Source: Chryseosolibacter histidinae (GTDB lineage: Bacteria > Bacteroidota > Bacteroidia > Cytophagales > Cyclobacteriaceae). From it: a stretch of DNA of 64,000 nucleotides. Under the pieces are notes generated by a model. The model saw only the letters and a list, made by a program, of their open reading frames with translations, was not told the DNA's origin and ran no database searches. The stretch is taken from positions 1 to 64,000 of the forward strand of contig NZ_JAHESF010000020.1 of NCBI RefSeq assembly GCF_018598225.1, in the 5' to 3' direction. The position numbers and the translations under genes are program-made. Each line of letters begins with the position of its first letter. The first letter of the stretch is position 1. Shown here one piece after another: positions 28,335-38,921 of this stretch.

Positions 28335-31300
28335 GTGAAATTTTTAAGAATCAATCGAACTGCCCTGGCATCAGTGCTTGTATTCGGCATAACATTTCTG
28401 CGTGCCTGTTTGCGTCCCTTGAAAATCGGGATGCATGCTGCTGCGTTCTGTTTCGGCATTTCTGCTGCAATGGCGCAGGAAGAAATACCGGTGAACATGT
28501 ATACCGGTACACCGAATATTTCAATTCCGCTTTGGAATGCTACAGCCCACGACATCATTCAACCCGTGAGCCTCAGTTACAATGCCAACGGCATCAAAGT
28601 AGGCGAAAGTGAAGGTTGGTTTGGCGTGGGTTGGGATCTTTCAGCCAGCGGCTCGATCACACGGGAAGTGCGCGGACTGCCCGATGATCTGAACGGGCCC
28701 GTGGGAACTCCCCGGAAGGGATGGCTGTATCAACGTTCGTCAGGCGCAGGTATAGCAGCAGAGATTGCTGCATTCGGAGCTACGGCAGACCTTTCGTCCG
28801 GCACCTGCAGCGATGAGCAGGCAGATCAGACAGCGATCCATGGCTATCATACGGAACGGATCGACACTGAGCCTGACCTTTTCAGCTACAGTTTCGGAGG
28901 TTACTCCGGTTCTTTCGTCTTCGACAATTCAGCAACGCCCATTATCCGTTTTATTCCATATCGCGACTTCAAAATTTCTTACACTACAGTTTCGGGCAGC
29001 GATAAAACCATCACAGGCTTTACGATTCGGACCAATGATGGCCTTATTTATACGTTTGGGCGTTCAGTTTCTCTGACCCGGAAAATAATGAATGCGCCGC
29101 AAGCGGTAAGTTTTCTCTGGCGTGATTACGATCTTTATAACGGCCAGACCATTGTCAGCAACATCGAATGGAAACTGACCCGGATCGAGTCTCCAAGCGG
29201 AGCATATATCAATTTTAACTATTCTCCGGCTCCGTCAGTTGATTCGGAGAACGAGGCAGTACTTGGTATTTATAACGCTTCTGTTTCTGCTGTGAAGACC
29301 GTGCCTGCCTATACGGTAAGCACAACAACGGCGCGGTACTGGCTTGACTACATGGAGACTTCAGTCGGCCATAAGGTGGAATTTAAAAAACCGGGAACCA
29401 CCCTTGATAAAGTAAGGATTCTGGACACACGCAGAGGTGCCGGGAATGAGCTGGTAAAGGAATTCGTGTTCAACTATGTAGCCGTGAGTCATTCGTACGG
29501 AGCCACGGGTAGAAAATTTCTTTATAAAGTGTCTGAAACTTCCGGTTGTGATAGAATGCCTCCTTACCAATTCTCTTATGCGGGGGTAAGCTTCCAGAAT
29601 TTCTCGACCATTAATATCACGTCAACTGGCAATGACTTCTGGGGATATTATAATGGCAAAACCAGGAATAGTGGATTCCCGAAGCTATATGTCTACCCCG
29701 GTGAGCCCCTGGCAGAACGTTTCAGGACACATCCTATTCCCGGTTATTCCGGATTGCAGGTGGTACTCGATGGAGACGATCAGATACCAGACGGGAATTT
29801 TATGAAGATAGGTACACTTAATCGTATCGACTATCCGTCAGGAGGCTCAACCGTGCTGCAATATGAAGCAAATGAATATTTCGATGCCCGCACCGGTGAG
29901 AACCATCCGGCAGGTGGTCTGCGCATAAAATCCATTACGCAATACGATGGCATAAATACACCGGCCCGTATAGCCAAAACGTTCGAATATACCAATCCAT
30001 CAAATACCCAGCAGTCAGCAGGGCGCCTGATCAGCCGGCCGGATTTTGTAATGCCTGCCTGGAAGTATCGTGATCCTACAGATATGGATAACGCATCGAC
30101 CATGAAGAGTTACGGCACGCTATCTTCATCCAAAACCACGGAAGAACTCTGGAAAATGCTGCTGATCCGCACTGCAGACGATTTGTCAGAACAGACCTTC
30201 ACGCAAGGAAGTCCCGTGGGGTATGAATTTGTAACAGTAAAACGTCCGGGTGCTGGTTCTGCCCGGTATGAGTTCATGGTGCCGGGTAAATACGGTGAAA
30301 CCAGCAACGGCTACTGGTCGGCAACAGAGAATAAATTTGCCCGTCCGTCATCCTGCCCTGGTATGGGTATAGTTGCATCCGGAGGAAGATGGGCATTCCC
30401 ACGCGCGCAGAACCCGGAGTTCGATTTTGAACGAGGCATCATCTTTAAAAAACATGAGTTCGATGAAAGCGGAAACCCGGTGCGCCTTGTGGAAAACGAA
30501 TATCAGTATCTGTACAAATCGGGAACGCAGCCAGTCAACGTATGGGGCCTGCACTATGAGCGGTATCCCAACAGCGATGACCCTATCTATTTCTATGGAA
30601 AATACTTCCTGCCAACGGAATATGATCGTGTGTTGAAAAAAGAGACGGTAACCACTTATGATGCTACCACAACTGCAAAGAACATTGTTGAGACCACGGA
30701 ATATGCTTATGAAAGCAGTACGCACAAGCTGCTCACCTCGGTAAAGCGCACTTCGGGTGATGGAACCATCTATACAACAAAGATGAAGTATCCCCTGGAC
30801 TTTGGTGCCATCCCGGCCAACGCAGAAGATGCCCTGCTTCGTATTAAAGATCTCCAGGATCCCTCACTATTCAGGCATAATGTTGTTATCGAACAACAGC
30901 AGCGCGTACAGCGGCCGGGTGGTGCAGACCAGGTCACCGGCGCAACCCTGAGCAAGTTCAGTGATTTCGGTACCAGCGGGAAGATCCTTTTTCAGCAGCA
31001 GCTTTCACTCAGCCTGACTTCACCGGTCACCGATTTTTCAGAGGTTACCACTGAGCTCAAAGAAGGCAGCTACAGGCTGAAGCCGGATATGCGGTATGAC
31101 ACAGTCACAACGATCCTGAAATACGATGCTTTTGATAAGCCACTGTCTTCCGTGGGGCCTGACAGAATAACGTCATCGACGGTGTGGGGCTTCGGGCAGA
31201 GCATTCCTGTGGCAAGTGTGACCAATGCAAAGCGTGGCGAGTTTGCTTTTAGTGATTTTGAAACCACAACAGGCGACGATTTTGGCCTGACCAATGCTTT

Positions 31301-32423
31301 TTATGCGGCACCCCGTTCGGGTACAAAAGGACTGCATCCCTATGCGTTGATCCAGAAGACCGTGACCAAACAGTCTGACAATTACCACCTCACGTTCTGG
31401 TTCAGGCATAGTTCGGCCGTCACATTCCGCGTAACGATCAAGAACATCGCCTTGACCACAACATACTATGACCAAACTATTCCGGTAACACCGGCAGCGT
31501 CGGGTTTTGTTTATGTTGACAACATCATCCCGGTAACATCGGCACCTGCTTCTTTTGTGATCCAGCTTGCGGGGCAGTCACTAACCGCACCTTCGGCATC
31601 GTCGCCAACACTCACACCGTCCATCGATGATGTTGCTTTTTATCCCGATCATGCAAGCCTCGCAAGCTTTACTTACACCTTTCCCTTCGGTGTAGACCTT
31701 ATCACCAGCCAGGGCATTGCCAAACGTACGGTGTTCGACAAGTTGGGAAGGATGGTCAAGACCTTCGACCAGAACGATAACATGCTCAACCGCAACACCT
31801 ATACGTTCGGCAAACCACTCTTTGCCGTGGATGCAGACTTCAGCGTGCTCTCCACACCTTATTACGGTGACCCGATCTCTTTCAGCGCACCGGAGAACAG
31901 TTGTCTTACGGGCGTTACTTATGAGTGGGATTTTGGTGACGGAATATTTACGCCAGGCCCGGCACAGATAACGCATACCTTTACTGATGTCTCGAAAAGT
32001 ACTTACAACGTGAGACTCAGGGTAAGCTATTCCGCAGGCGCTCCTGTTATCAGAACGCAGCAGCTCGTCATGCAGCTGAAACCGATCAGTGTCAATGGTT
32101 GTGTTAATGGCACCATCACCTACAATACCTGCGGCGATCAGATCGAGCGCGTCACCACGTGCAGCCAGTATCCGACTCCTGCTAATGGTAGCGTATTCTA
32201 TGTAAGCCTCAACGAGTCCATTCCCAATGCCACCTTCACCTGGAAGAAACGGTGGTTGACCAGCACGGAATGGGTAACCGTAGCAACAGGTACTCAGTAT
32301 ACGCTGCCTTACATCAAACCGAACACAGGATCATACGAATTGAAGTGTGAGGTGCGAACGCCCGACGGCCGGTTCGGGGAATACTTTCCGCCCCTCGATA
32401 TCGTACCCTGTGAGATCAATTAA
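28335..32423 (+). CDS. Large RHS-related secreted protein with PKD domain
   Basis: A 1362-residue product from a GTG at 28335; an ATG at 28431 is an alternative that would leave only a short signal (ending SAAMAQ), so the exact start is uncertain. The N-terminal part, IPVNMYTGTPNISIPL and VSLSYNANGIKVGE followed by GWFGVGWDLSASGSITR, is typical of Bacteroidota RHS/SpvB-like proteins. YD-like motifs follow (TVLQYEANEYFDARTGE, TTYDATTTAKN, RTVFDKLGRMVKTFDQNDN). Near the C-terminus (about 1165-1250) is a PKD-like domain with YEWDFGDGIFTPG and ITHTFTDVS. It stops 12 bases before the main RHS core gene and probably acts with it as the accompanying shell or delivery component. No T9SS domain is seen. 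Confidence 0.75.
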   Translation: MKFLRINRTALASVLVFGITFLRACLRPLKIGMHAAAFCFGISAAMAQEEIPVNMYTGTPNISIPLWNATAHDIIQPVSLSYNANGIKVGESEGWFGVGWDLSASGSITREVRGLPDDLNGPVGTPRKGWLYQRSSGAGIAAEIAAFGATADLSSGTCSDEQADQTAIHGYHTERIDTEPDLFSYSFGGYSGSFVFDNSATPIIRFIPYRDFKISYTTVSGSDKTITGFTIRTNDGLIYTFGRSVSLTRKIMNAPQAVSFLWRDYDLYNGQTIVSNIEWKLTRIESPSGAYINFNYSPAPSVDSENEAVLGIYNASVSAVKTVPAYTVSTTTARYWLDYMETSVGHKVEFKKPGTTLDKVRILDTRRGAGNELVKEFVFNYVAVSHSYGATGRKFLYKVSETSGCDRMPPYQFSYAGVSFQNFSTINITSTGNDFWGYYNGKTRNSGFPKLYVYPGEPLAERFRTHPIPGYSGLQVVLDGDDQIPDGNFMKIGTLNRIDYPSGGSTVLQYEANEYFDARTGENHPAGGLRIKSITQYDGINTPARIAKTFEYTNPSNTQQSAGRLISRPDFVMPAWKYRDPTDMDNASTMKSYGTLSSSKTTEELWKMLLIRTADDLSEQTFTQGSPVGYEFVTVKRPGAGSARYEFMVPGKYGETSNGYWSATENKFARPSSCPGMGIVASGGRWAFPRAQNPEFDFERGIIFKKHEFDESGNPVRLVENEYQYLYKSGTQPVNVWGLHYERYPNSDDPIYFYGKYFLPTEYDRVLKKETVTTYDATTTAKNIVETTEYAYESSTHKLLTSVKRTSGDGTIYTTKMKYPLDFGAIPANAEDALLRIKDLQDPSLFRHNVVIEQQQRVQRPGGADQVTGATLSKFSDFGTSGKILFQQQLSLSLTSPVTDFSEVTTELKEGSYRLKPDMRYDTVTTILKYDAFDKPLSSVGPDRITSSTVWGFGQSIPVASVTNAKRGEFAFSDFETTTGDDFGLTNAFYAAPRSGTKGLHPYALIQKTVTKQSDNYHLTFWFRHSSAVTFRVTIKNIALTTTYYDQTIPVTPAASGFVYVDNIIPVTSAPASFVIQLAGQSLTAPSASSPTLTPSIDDVAFYPDHASLASFTYTFPFGVDLITSQGIAKRTVFDKLGRMVKTFDQNDNMLNRNTYTFGKPLFAVDADFSVLSTPYYGDPISFSAPENSCLTGVTYEWDFGDGIFTPGPAQITHTFTDVSKSTYNVRLRVSYSAGAPVIRTQQLVMQLKPISVNGCVNGTITYNTCGDQIERVTTCSQYPTPANGSVFYVSLNESIPNATFTWKKRWLTSTEWVTVATGTQYTLPYIKPNTGSYELKCEVRTPDGRFGEYFPPLDIVPCEIN

Positions 32424-32435
32424 TCCCGTATTGTC

Positions 32436-35400
32436 ATGACCTTTTTTAATATAAAGTATCGCGGGATTGTTTCCGCTTCGATCAGATGCATTGCCTTCTG
32501 CGCAGTATTCTTGCTGGTATGTTTAAACTTTTATTCCGCTTCAGCACAGGTGGTGGGAGAGACAGTCAGGTACTCGTATCTGGCGGGAACTACTCCCGTA
32601 CCCCAGAAGAACGGGGCAGTGACTTCACCCAATGGTGTAATCGTGGGAAGCTCCCGCACGTTCGATTCAGGCACCCAGGAATATACGGAGCACCTGGATG
32701 TGCGATGGGATATCAAAGGCCCTGCCACAGTGGAGCTGAAAAGTGGTAGCGCCAATGTTATTTATACCTGGAACGTAACGGTTTCCTGCGGCTCGGGTAT
32801 TCTGCCAACAGTCGACTACGTGTCCAAACACTGCGGTCCTGCAGAGGTCCCGATCTCCGTTACGCCTGCAGTGGCAGGTTCGGAAGTAAGATGGTATTAT
32901 ACGTCATCACCGACCGAGACCACGCCATTTCTGGTAGGAACTTCGTATAGCCCGACCGTGAGTAGCACCACAACTTATTACGTTTCAACCTATAGTTCCT
33001 ATTCGTTGTGCGAGACCGCCCGCAAGCCGGTGACCATTACGATCAATCCATTCCCTGGCGCTCCCACCACAGCCGGTACGTTCCTGAAGTGCGGACCTGG
33101 AACCATTACACTTTCCGGAAGCCCCGGCTCTAATGCCAATTCATTGCGGTGGTATGATGATACCGAGACGCTACTTCCTGTAGTGGCGCCCGGTTTGTCC
33201 TATCAGCCTGACCTAACCGAAACTACCAGTTTTTTTATTAGCAGCTACAGTACATCAACTGGTTGCGAATCGCAATCAAAGATTCCCATCCAGGCTGTGA
33301 TCGGCTCGGTACCTGCCAAACCGGAGAATACAACCGATGACTGGATCTATGGCTCGGGCTCGGTAAAACTTTCCGTGGCTATCGCCGACCCCGCCCTCCA
33401 GGTGCAGTGGTTCACCAACCCTGCTGCAACAGGCACCCCTGCTGCAACAGGTAGCCAGATCACTACGTCTATGCTGTCAACGACAACGCCCTATTATGTC
33501 AGGAGTGTAACGCCGGAAGGTTGTGCCAGCGACACGGCATGGGTATACGCCCGCGTGGTTACCAATCTCGTTTCTCCTTCCAATCTCCGGAGTGAAGCCA
33601 TTCTTCAGCGTGATGTAAAAGACGACACGCAGGCCAATGCGCTGAACCTTGCCGGCAAGCAGACCCAGCAGGTCTATTTCGATGGCATGGGACGTCCCGT
33701 TCAGACCGTCGTATACAAAGGCAGCCCCATGCAAAAGGATGTTGTTCAGCCTGTGGAATACGATGGGCTGGGCAGAAGCTCCAAGCAATACCTGCCGTAT
33801 GCCAATGGTGCAGATGGCAGTTATAAAAGCGCATACCGTACCGATCAGCTCAGCTTTTACAATGCTTCGAACGATAAGATCATCAATGACTCTGTTCCGT
33901 ATGCTGTGTCCGAGTTTGAGAAGTCACCCATGGGCAGGTTACTAAAGCAGGGTGGGCCAGGAAAGCTATGGCAACCGGAAACAACACACGCAAACCGAGT
34001 TGCGTACTCTTACAATACCGGTGCCGTGAGCGATGCGCTGGAAGAAGTGAGGAAGTTCAATGCGGATGGCTCGAGCACCGGGTTTTATGCGGCTAACAAG
34101 CTTAACCGGATTCAAACCACTGATGCCGATGGCTTGTTGAAGGTCGTATTTACAGATAGTGAAGGCAGGACCATCGCCAGGAAAGACCAGCTCCAGGAAA
34201 CGATCGACAATGTGATGGTGAGCTGGCTGGAGACCTATTATATCTATGATGATCTTGGCCAGGTTCGCTACATGATCCCGCCGAAGGGCGTTGCCGCGCT
34301 GAAGAGCGCCGGGTGGACATTGACGCAGACCCTTAAGGATAACCATACACACCAATTTCTTTATGATGCGCGAGGCAGGATCGTGGAGAAGAAAGTACCA
34401 GGACAGGCCCCGATGTACTATGTCTACGACCAGCTCAACCGCCTCGTGCTCTCACAGGATGGAATATTACGCGCCGATAAAAAATGGATATTCATCAAAT
34501 ATGATCGCGCGGGCCGGCCTGTGATACAAGGGCTTTACAAGAATACTACGCAGACCACGCGTGCCGATGTGCAGGATCTCCTCACACCCCTCTACAAAAC
34601 TGGTAATAACGAATATCCCGAGAATGCATGGTTTGAAACACGTGCGAGCGTGTTGCACGGATATAGCAACAACTGCTTCCCGAAGACAAACAGCGACAAC
34701 TCGGCGCTGGAGATCCAGATCGTCAACTTTTACGATGGCTATGATTTTGACGATGCTGACGCCGTCGCTGACTTCGCGTATGTGAACCAGTCATTGCCCG
34801 GCGAAGATAAACAGTCGCAGGGGGGAGGCTATGGTATGCCTACTGGCTCGAAGAAACTTGTGTTGGGCAGTAATACCTGGTTGTATAGTTATATCTTTTA
34901 CGATCAGGCGGGTCGCGCCATTCAGGTGCGCAGCGGCAACCACCTGAACCCTTCAGCGCTTGACGACCTTGCCACCCTCGTATATGCTTTTGATGGCAGG
35001 GTGCTTTGCCGGAAAACATACCACAACGCCGGCGCCGGAAAGCAGACTACTGTGGTCAATACATATGAATATGACCATGCCGGTCGTTTGAAAAGGGTAT
35101 ACCAGAACAATAACAACGCGTCCTCAAGCCAGCTCGTGGCCATGTACCAGTACAATGAAGCGGGCCAGCTCGTAGCGAAAAAACTGCATAAGACAGGCGG
35201 GTACACGATAACGCCTGACCCATCGATCGGGCAGCCAGGCGTGACATACAGCAATGAGATCAACGCTCCACCGGATGCTGTGCAGCCAGTGTTCGTGGCG
35301 AAAACAGCGATCAGGCTCAAACCCGGTTTTACGTTTCAGGGAACAGCGAACGACAAGTTCAAAGCCCGCATCGGCCTTTCTGAAGCGGATGCCCTCGTAT

Positions 35401-38009
35401 TCAACGAAAGCTCCGAGCAGTTCATGCAGGTAGTAGATTACCGCTACGATATCCGGGGCATGCTCACTTCTATCAATAACGCGGCGCTGAATGTTGATGA
35501 GAACAACGGCGACACCAATGACTATTTCGGAATGGAGTTGTTGTACAACGGCACAGATAGTGGGCTGGGAAACACGGGACGCTTTAATGGCAACATATCC
35601 GCTGTTAAATGGAAAGTGGCTGGCACAACAACAGGGGTACAGGGACAGAAAAGCTACACGTTTGCCTACGACAAGAGTAACAAATTGAAGACGGCGAACT
35701 TCCGGGCACGCGGTGCAGGTGCGTGGGATGTTGAAACCGGTGTGCATAACGAAAGTGTTGCTTACGATCACAATGGTAACATTAACACCCTGCAGCGCAA
35801 CCAACGTAAACACCAGCTTTCACCGTCGCTGATAGCTTCTTATACAGCTGAAACGATGGATGACCTCACGTTCAGCTATAACGCTGGAGCAGGCGATCGC
35901 CTTGAAAAAGTGCAGGATGCCAGCGGCAAAGCAGCCGGATTTAAGAACGGCACCAACGATGCTGGTAGTGTTGACTATACATATGATATCAACGGCAACG
36001 TTACTGCCGATGACAATAAAGGCATCCAAAGCATCACTTACAACTATCTGGGTAAACCCTCGGTGATCAATTTCACAGATGGACGCAAGATCGAGTATAC
36101 CTATGATGCCGTGGGTACCAAGCTCACGATGAAAACCTTCCAGGGGGCATCGTTGCAGAGCACAACTGACTATGCCGGCGCTTTTGTCTACGAGAATGGT
36201 ACCCTGAGCTTTTTCAGTTCTCCGGAAGGCCGGGTAGTGAAGAAGGGTAGCGAGTTGGAATATCAGTACAGCATTGCCGACCACCAGGGCAACACACGCG
36301 TGGTGTTCAGCTCGGCGACTCCTTCAGCCAGTGCCAAAACCACTGATTTTGAAAGCTCGACCAATACCGATTTTCAGAATTACCCTGTGTCGGCCGGAGC
36401 CCGCAGCAGCCTGCCATTGTTCAACAAAACACCTGGCGGTACCTATTCACAAATGCTGAAGGGCAGCACCAATTCACAGATTGGCGTTGCCAGAAGTTTC
36501 AAGGTATATCCGGGCGACAAAGTGAAGATCGAAGCCTATGCCAAATATTTCAACCCGACGGCCAACAGCAGCAATCTAGGTGGTTATGCCACAGCGTTGC
36601 TGGGCGCATTCCAGTTACCCACGCCGGCACCGGGTGAAACAGGCACACCTTCGTCAGGCCTGAACACCTGGGGAAGCGCGGTTGCAACGGGAGGTGGCCC
36701 TGGCAACACCACTTACCCGAAAGCATTCGTGAACATCCTGCTGTTCGATAAGGACTTCAACTTCCTCGACGTAGCCTACGACCAGATCAATGGCGGCGAG
36801 CAGGTAAACGAGTCTCCCAACGTTCCTCATGACCAGATGATGAAGGAATACACCGTGAAAGAAGCAGGTTACGCCTTCGTTTATATTTCCAATGACAACC
36901 CCACACAGGTAGAAGTGTATTTTGACGATGTGACCATCACGCACACACCTACGAATATCATTCAGTATAACGAGTATTATCCTTTTGGTCTGCAGGCCGC
37001 TACCAGCTGGACTCGGGAGAATAACAAGAATGATTATCTTTACAATGCGGGCACCGAGCTGAATGCGATCAGTGGGTGGTACGAGACGTTCTTCAGAAGC
37101 TACGATCCGGTTCTGGGCAGGTTTATGCAGATAGACCCGATGGCGTCGGTTACTCATACACTATCCCCTTATCAGTATGCGGATTGTAATCCTGTATTGT
37201 TTAATGATCCATCGGGATTACTGAGAGCACCGAGAGATCTTAATTCTGCAGATTGGAGTGGTTGGACATCTTTTGTAAGTGGAGGCGGTGGAGGTGTTTC
37301 AAGGGTTGATTGGAGTTCTCAGTATCGGGATGTTGATGCAAATGCGATGTTCATGTTTAAGCGTGAGTTTAATTCGTATTATGGCATAGAAAATGATCGG
37401 GATAGGTTTGATTTTGCACGAGAGGTAGGTACTACTGTTTACGAGGATGGAAAACTGACTTCAGCTGTCGGAGTGAACGGAATCGGTGATGGCAATGGAA
37501 ATATTATTCCAGGCACGGAAGAATACATTATATATGACCAGCAAGGGGGGCAAGAGTGGTTTCGGACGTTTCTTATGGAAAATTTTGGCGATGAAATACG
37601 AGGATTAAATCGCCTCGCAAAAGAATCAGGACAACGTCTCGCTTGGTGGATAGACGCCGAGGGGAAGTATGCCTCAGACCCTGGTATACCAGGCGACACC
37701 AGGCGAATTAAGGAGAGAAATACCACATACGTTAGCATCCATGCATACCCTTTGGCAAAGGCAATGGCAGGCGATCCCAGATTGTTGTATGTTGTGGTGG
37801 CTCATGAATTGGTTCATGCGACTGACATAATTAATGGAAATCGTGACTTTTGGTACGATTGGTATGGAGAAATTATGGGGCATCAAATAATGGAACACCA
37901 CGCTTACACCCGGTCAGCAGAGATAGAAAAACAAATGGGAGTTAATTTCGGAGGTGCGATGGGACTGTTTAAATTTCATGTAACTGAAGATTACCTCAAC
38001 TTAAGATGA
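32436..38009 (+). CDS. RHS core protein with Ig-like N-terminal region and putative zinc-metalloprotease tip
   Basis: A 1857-residue exported protein (signal peptide ending SASAQ). Residues about 120-375 look like three Ig-like domains of the CHU_C-associated type. A DUF6443-like segment follows (LQRDVKDDTQANALNLAGKQ, then QQVYFDGMGRPVQTV). YD repeats fill the middle. The RHS core ends with YYPFGLQ (about 1514), SYDPVLGRFMQIDPM and ADCNPVLFNDPSG (about 1590). The last about 210 residues vary from other copies and contain AHELVHATD (HExxH, about residue 1790) with a downstream EHHAYTRSAE stretch that could give the third zinc ligand. Base composition becomes visibly more A/T rich from about 37250. 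A polymorphic toxin with a protease tip is inferred. Confidence 0.85.
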   Translation: MTFFNIKYRGIVSASIRCIAFCAVFLLVCLNFYSASAQVVGETVRYSYLAGTTPVPQKNGAVTSPNGVIVGSSRTFDSGTQEYTEHLDVRWDIKGPATVELKSGSANVIYTWNVTVSCGSGILPTVDYVSKHCGPAEVPISVTPAVAGSEVRWYYTSSPTETTPFLVGTSYSPTVSSTTTYYVSTYSSYSLCETARKPVTITINPFPGAPTTAGTFLKCGPGTITLSGSPGSNANSLRWYDDTETLLPVVAPGLSYQPDLTETTSFFISSYSTSTGCESQSKIPIQAVIGSVPAKPENTTDDWIYGSGSVKLSVAIADPALQVQWFTNPAATGTPAATGSQITTSMLSTTTPYYVRSVTPEGCASDTAWVYARVVTNLVSPSNLRSEAILQRDVKDDTQANALNLAGKQTQQVYFDGMGRPVQTVVYKGSPMQKDVVQPVEYDGLGRSSKQYLPYANGADGSYKSAYRTDQLSFYNASNDKIINDSVPYAVSEFEKSPMGRLLKQGGPGKLWQPETTHANRVAYSYNTGAVSDALEEVRKFNADGSSTGFYAANKLNRIQTTDADGLLKVVFTDSEGRTIARKDQLQETIDNVMVSWLETYYIYDDLGQVRYMIPPKGVAALKSAGWTLTQTLKDNHTHQFLYDARGRIVEKKVPGQAPMYYVYDQLNRLVLSQDGILRADKKWIFIKYDRAGRPVIQGLYKNTTQTTRADVQDLLTPLYKTGNNEYPENAWFETRASVLHGYSNNCFPKTNSDNSALEIQIVNFYDGYDFDDADAVADFAYVNQSLPGEDKQSQGGGYGMPTGSKKLVLGSNTWLYSYIFYDQAGRAIQVRSGNHLNPSALDDLATLVYAFDGRVLCRKTYHNAGAGKQTTVVNTYEYDHAGRLKRVYQNNNNASSSQLVAMYQYNEAGQLVAKKLHKTGGYTITPDPSIGQPGVTYSNEINAPPDAVQPVFVAKTAIRLKPGFTFQGTANDKFKARIGLSEADALVFNESSEQFMQVVDYRYDIRGMLTSINNAALNVDENNGDTNDYFGMELLYNGTDSGLGNTGRFNGNISAVKWKVAGTTTGVQGQKSYTFAYDKSNKLKTANFRARGAGAWDVETGVHNESVAYDHNGNINTLQRNQRKHQLSPSLIASYTAETMDDLTFSYNAGAGDRLEKVQDASGKAAGFKNGTNDAGSVDYTYDINGNVTADDNKGIQSITYNYLGKPSVINFTDGRKIEYTYDAVGTKLTMKTFQGASLQSTTDYAGAFVYENGTLSFFSSPEGRVVKKGSELEYQYSIADHQGNTRVVFSSATPSASAKTTDFESSTNTDFQNYPVSAGARSSLPLFNKTPGGTYSQMLKGSTNSQIGVARSFKVYPGDKVKIEAYAKYFNPTANSSNLGGYATALLGAFQLPTPAPGETGTPSSGLNTWGSAVATGGGPGNTTYPKAFVNILLFDKDFNFLDVAYDQINGGEQVNESPNVPHDQMMKEYTVKEAGYAFVYISNDNPTQVEVYFDDVTITHTPTNIIQYNEYYPFGLQAATSWTRENNKNDYLYNAGTELNAISGWYETFFRSYDPVLGRFMQIDPMASVTHTLSPYQYADCNPVLFNDPSGLLRAPRDLNSADWSGWTSFVSGGGGGVSRVDWSSQYRDVDANAMFMFKREFNSYYGIENDRDRFDFAREVGTTVYEDGKLTSAVGVNGIGDGNGNIIPGTEEYIIYDQQGGQEWFRTFLMENFGDEIRGLNRLAKESGQRLAWWIDAEGKYASDPGIPGDTRRIKERNTTYVSIHAYPLAKAMAGDPRLLYVVVAHELVHATDIINGNRDFWYDWYGEIMGHQIMEHHAYTRSAEIEKQMGVNFGGAMGLFKFHVTEDYLNLR

Positions 38010-38641
38010 ACGGCATGACATACATACTCCTTGATTTGTTAATCTACATTTTTATTTTGACAAGCTGCTCGTCATCTCAAGAGTCGCTTGAGATTGAATT
38101 GCTGAATGATTCTGTTTCGATCACCACAGGTGATTCTGAAGTTGCCCTCACCCTAGCGTGCAGAAATGGAGGGACTGAAAACTTACTTCTATATGGTATC
38201 ATGAGTAACCTCCGCACTAATGCAGATATCGAAAGGTTGTGTAACATTAACCGGGTTGGGGGAGGTGTGGGCTTGATGCTTTTGAATCAAAGTATGTCTC
38301 CAGTGCACGTCATTGAGTCGATACCGGATAGCATCGATTATAAGCAGTATGACAATAAGCATTTTTCTCAAGAAATGGAAAAAGGGAAAGCGCGATTCTT
38401 AGCCGGCACTCGTATATTAAAGGCTTCCGAAGTATTGAATCTAGAGATGATTGTAAATATTCGTCAGTTTAATTTGAAACCCGGGCGATATTACATCCAA
38501 ATGGTTTACTATGCAGGTAAAGGCCTAAAGGATAACTTTGTTGTCGGTGAGGAGCAGATTGAGAAAGATATGAAGCTATTTGACGCAGTTCTCTACCAGG
38601 GTTGTGCCGTTTCAAATAAGATTTCGATCACCGTTAATTAA
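38006..38641 (+). CDS. Lipoprotein overlapping the RHS tip (candidate immunity or partner protein)
   Basis: A 211-residue lipoprotein whose ATG overlaps the RHS stop in an ATGA arrangement, implying translational coupling. The signal peptide is followed by a lipobox ILTSCSSSQES. The rest is predicted beta-rich, with SVSITTGDSEVALTLACRN and KPGRYYIQMVYYAG, like periplasmic Ig-fold proteins. I do not recognise a family. By position it is the natural candidate for an immunity protein against the protease tip, held in the cell envelope; this is inference from gene order. The coding is A/T rich compared with the PUL genes. An alternative is an accessory protein needed for display of the RHS tip. 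Confidence 0.65.
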   Translation: MNGMTYILLDLLIYIFILTSCSSSQESLEIELLNDSVSITTGDSEVALTLACRNGGTENLLLYGIMSNLRTNADIERLCNINRVGGGVGLMLLNQSMSPVHVIESIPDSIDYKQYDNKHFSQEMEKGKARFLAGTRILKASEVLNLEMIVNIRQFNLKPGRYYIQMVYYAGKGLKDNFVVGEEQIEKDMKLFDAVLYQGCAVSNKISITVN

Positions 38642-38921
38642 GAGTCGAAGTGCCTGCTCAACAAGCAGCGCTAATACTAGCAGTGATTTCCATTCAACCA
38701 TGGCTGATTGATTTGCCTTGCAATTACATTCCCAAGTTTCGAAATCTTATCAGGATTTTAGGACGAAATACGCAGGACAGTTAATAACCATCTACATTGT
38801 GAGTGTTACAGGGAGATGGTACCCGCGGGTCGCTTGAATGTGGGGGCGCCATATGATAAACCGGCGCCAAAAGGAGTAAGGGATCGAAGGGGCCTGAATT
38901 TAATTAAAAAACAGAGACTAT

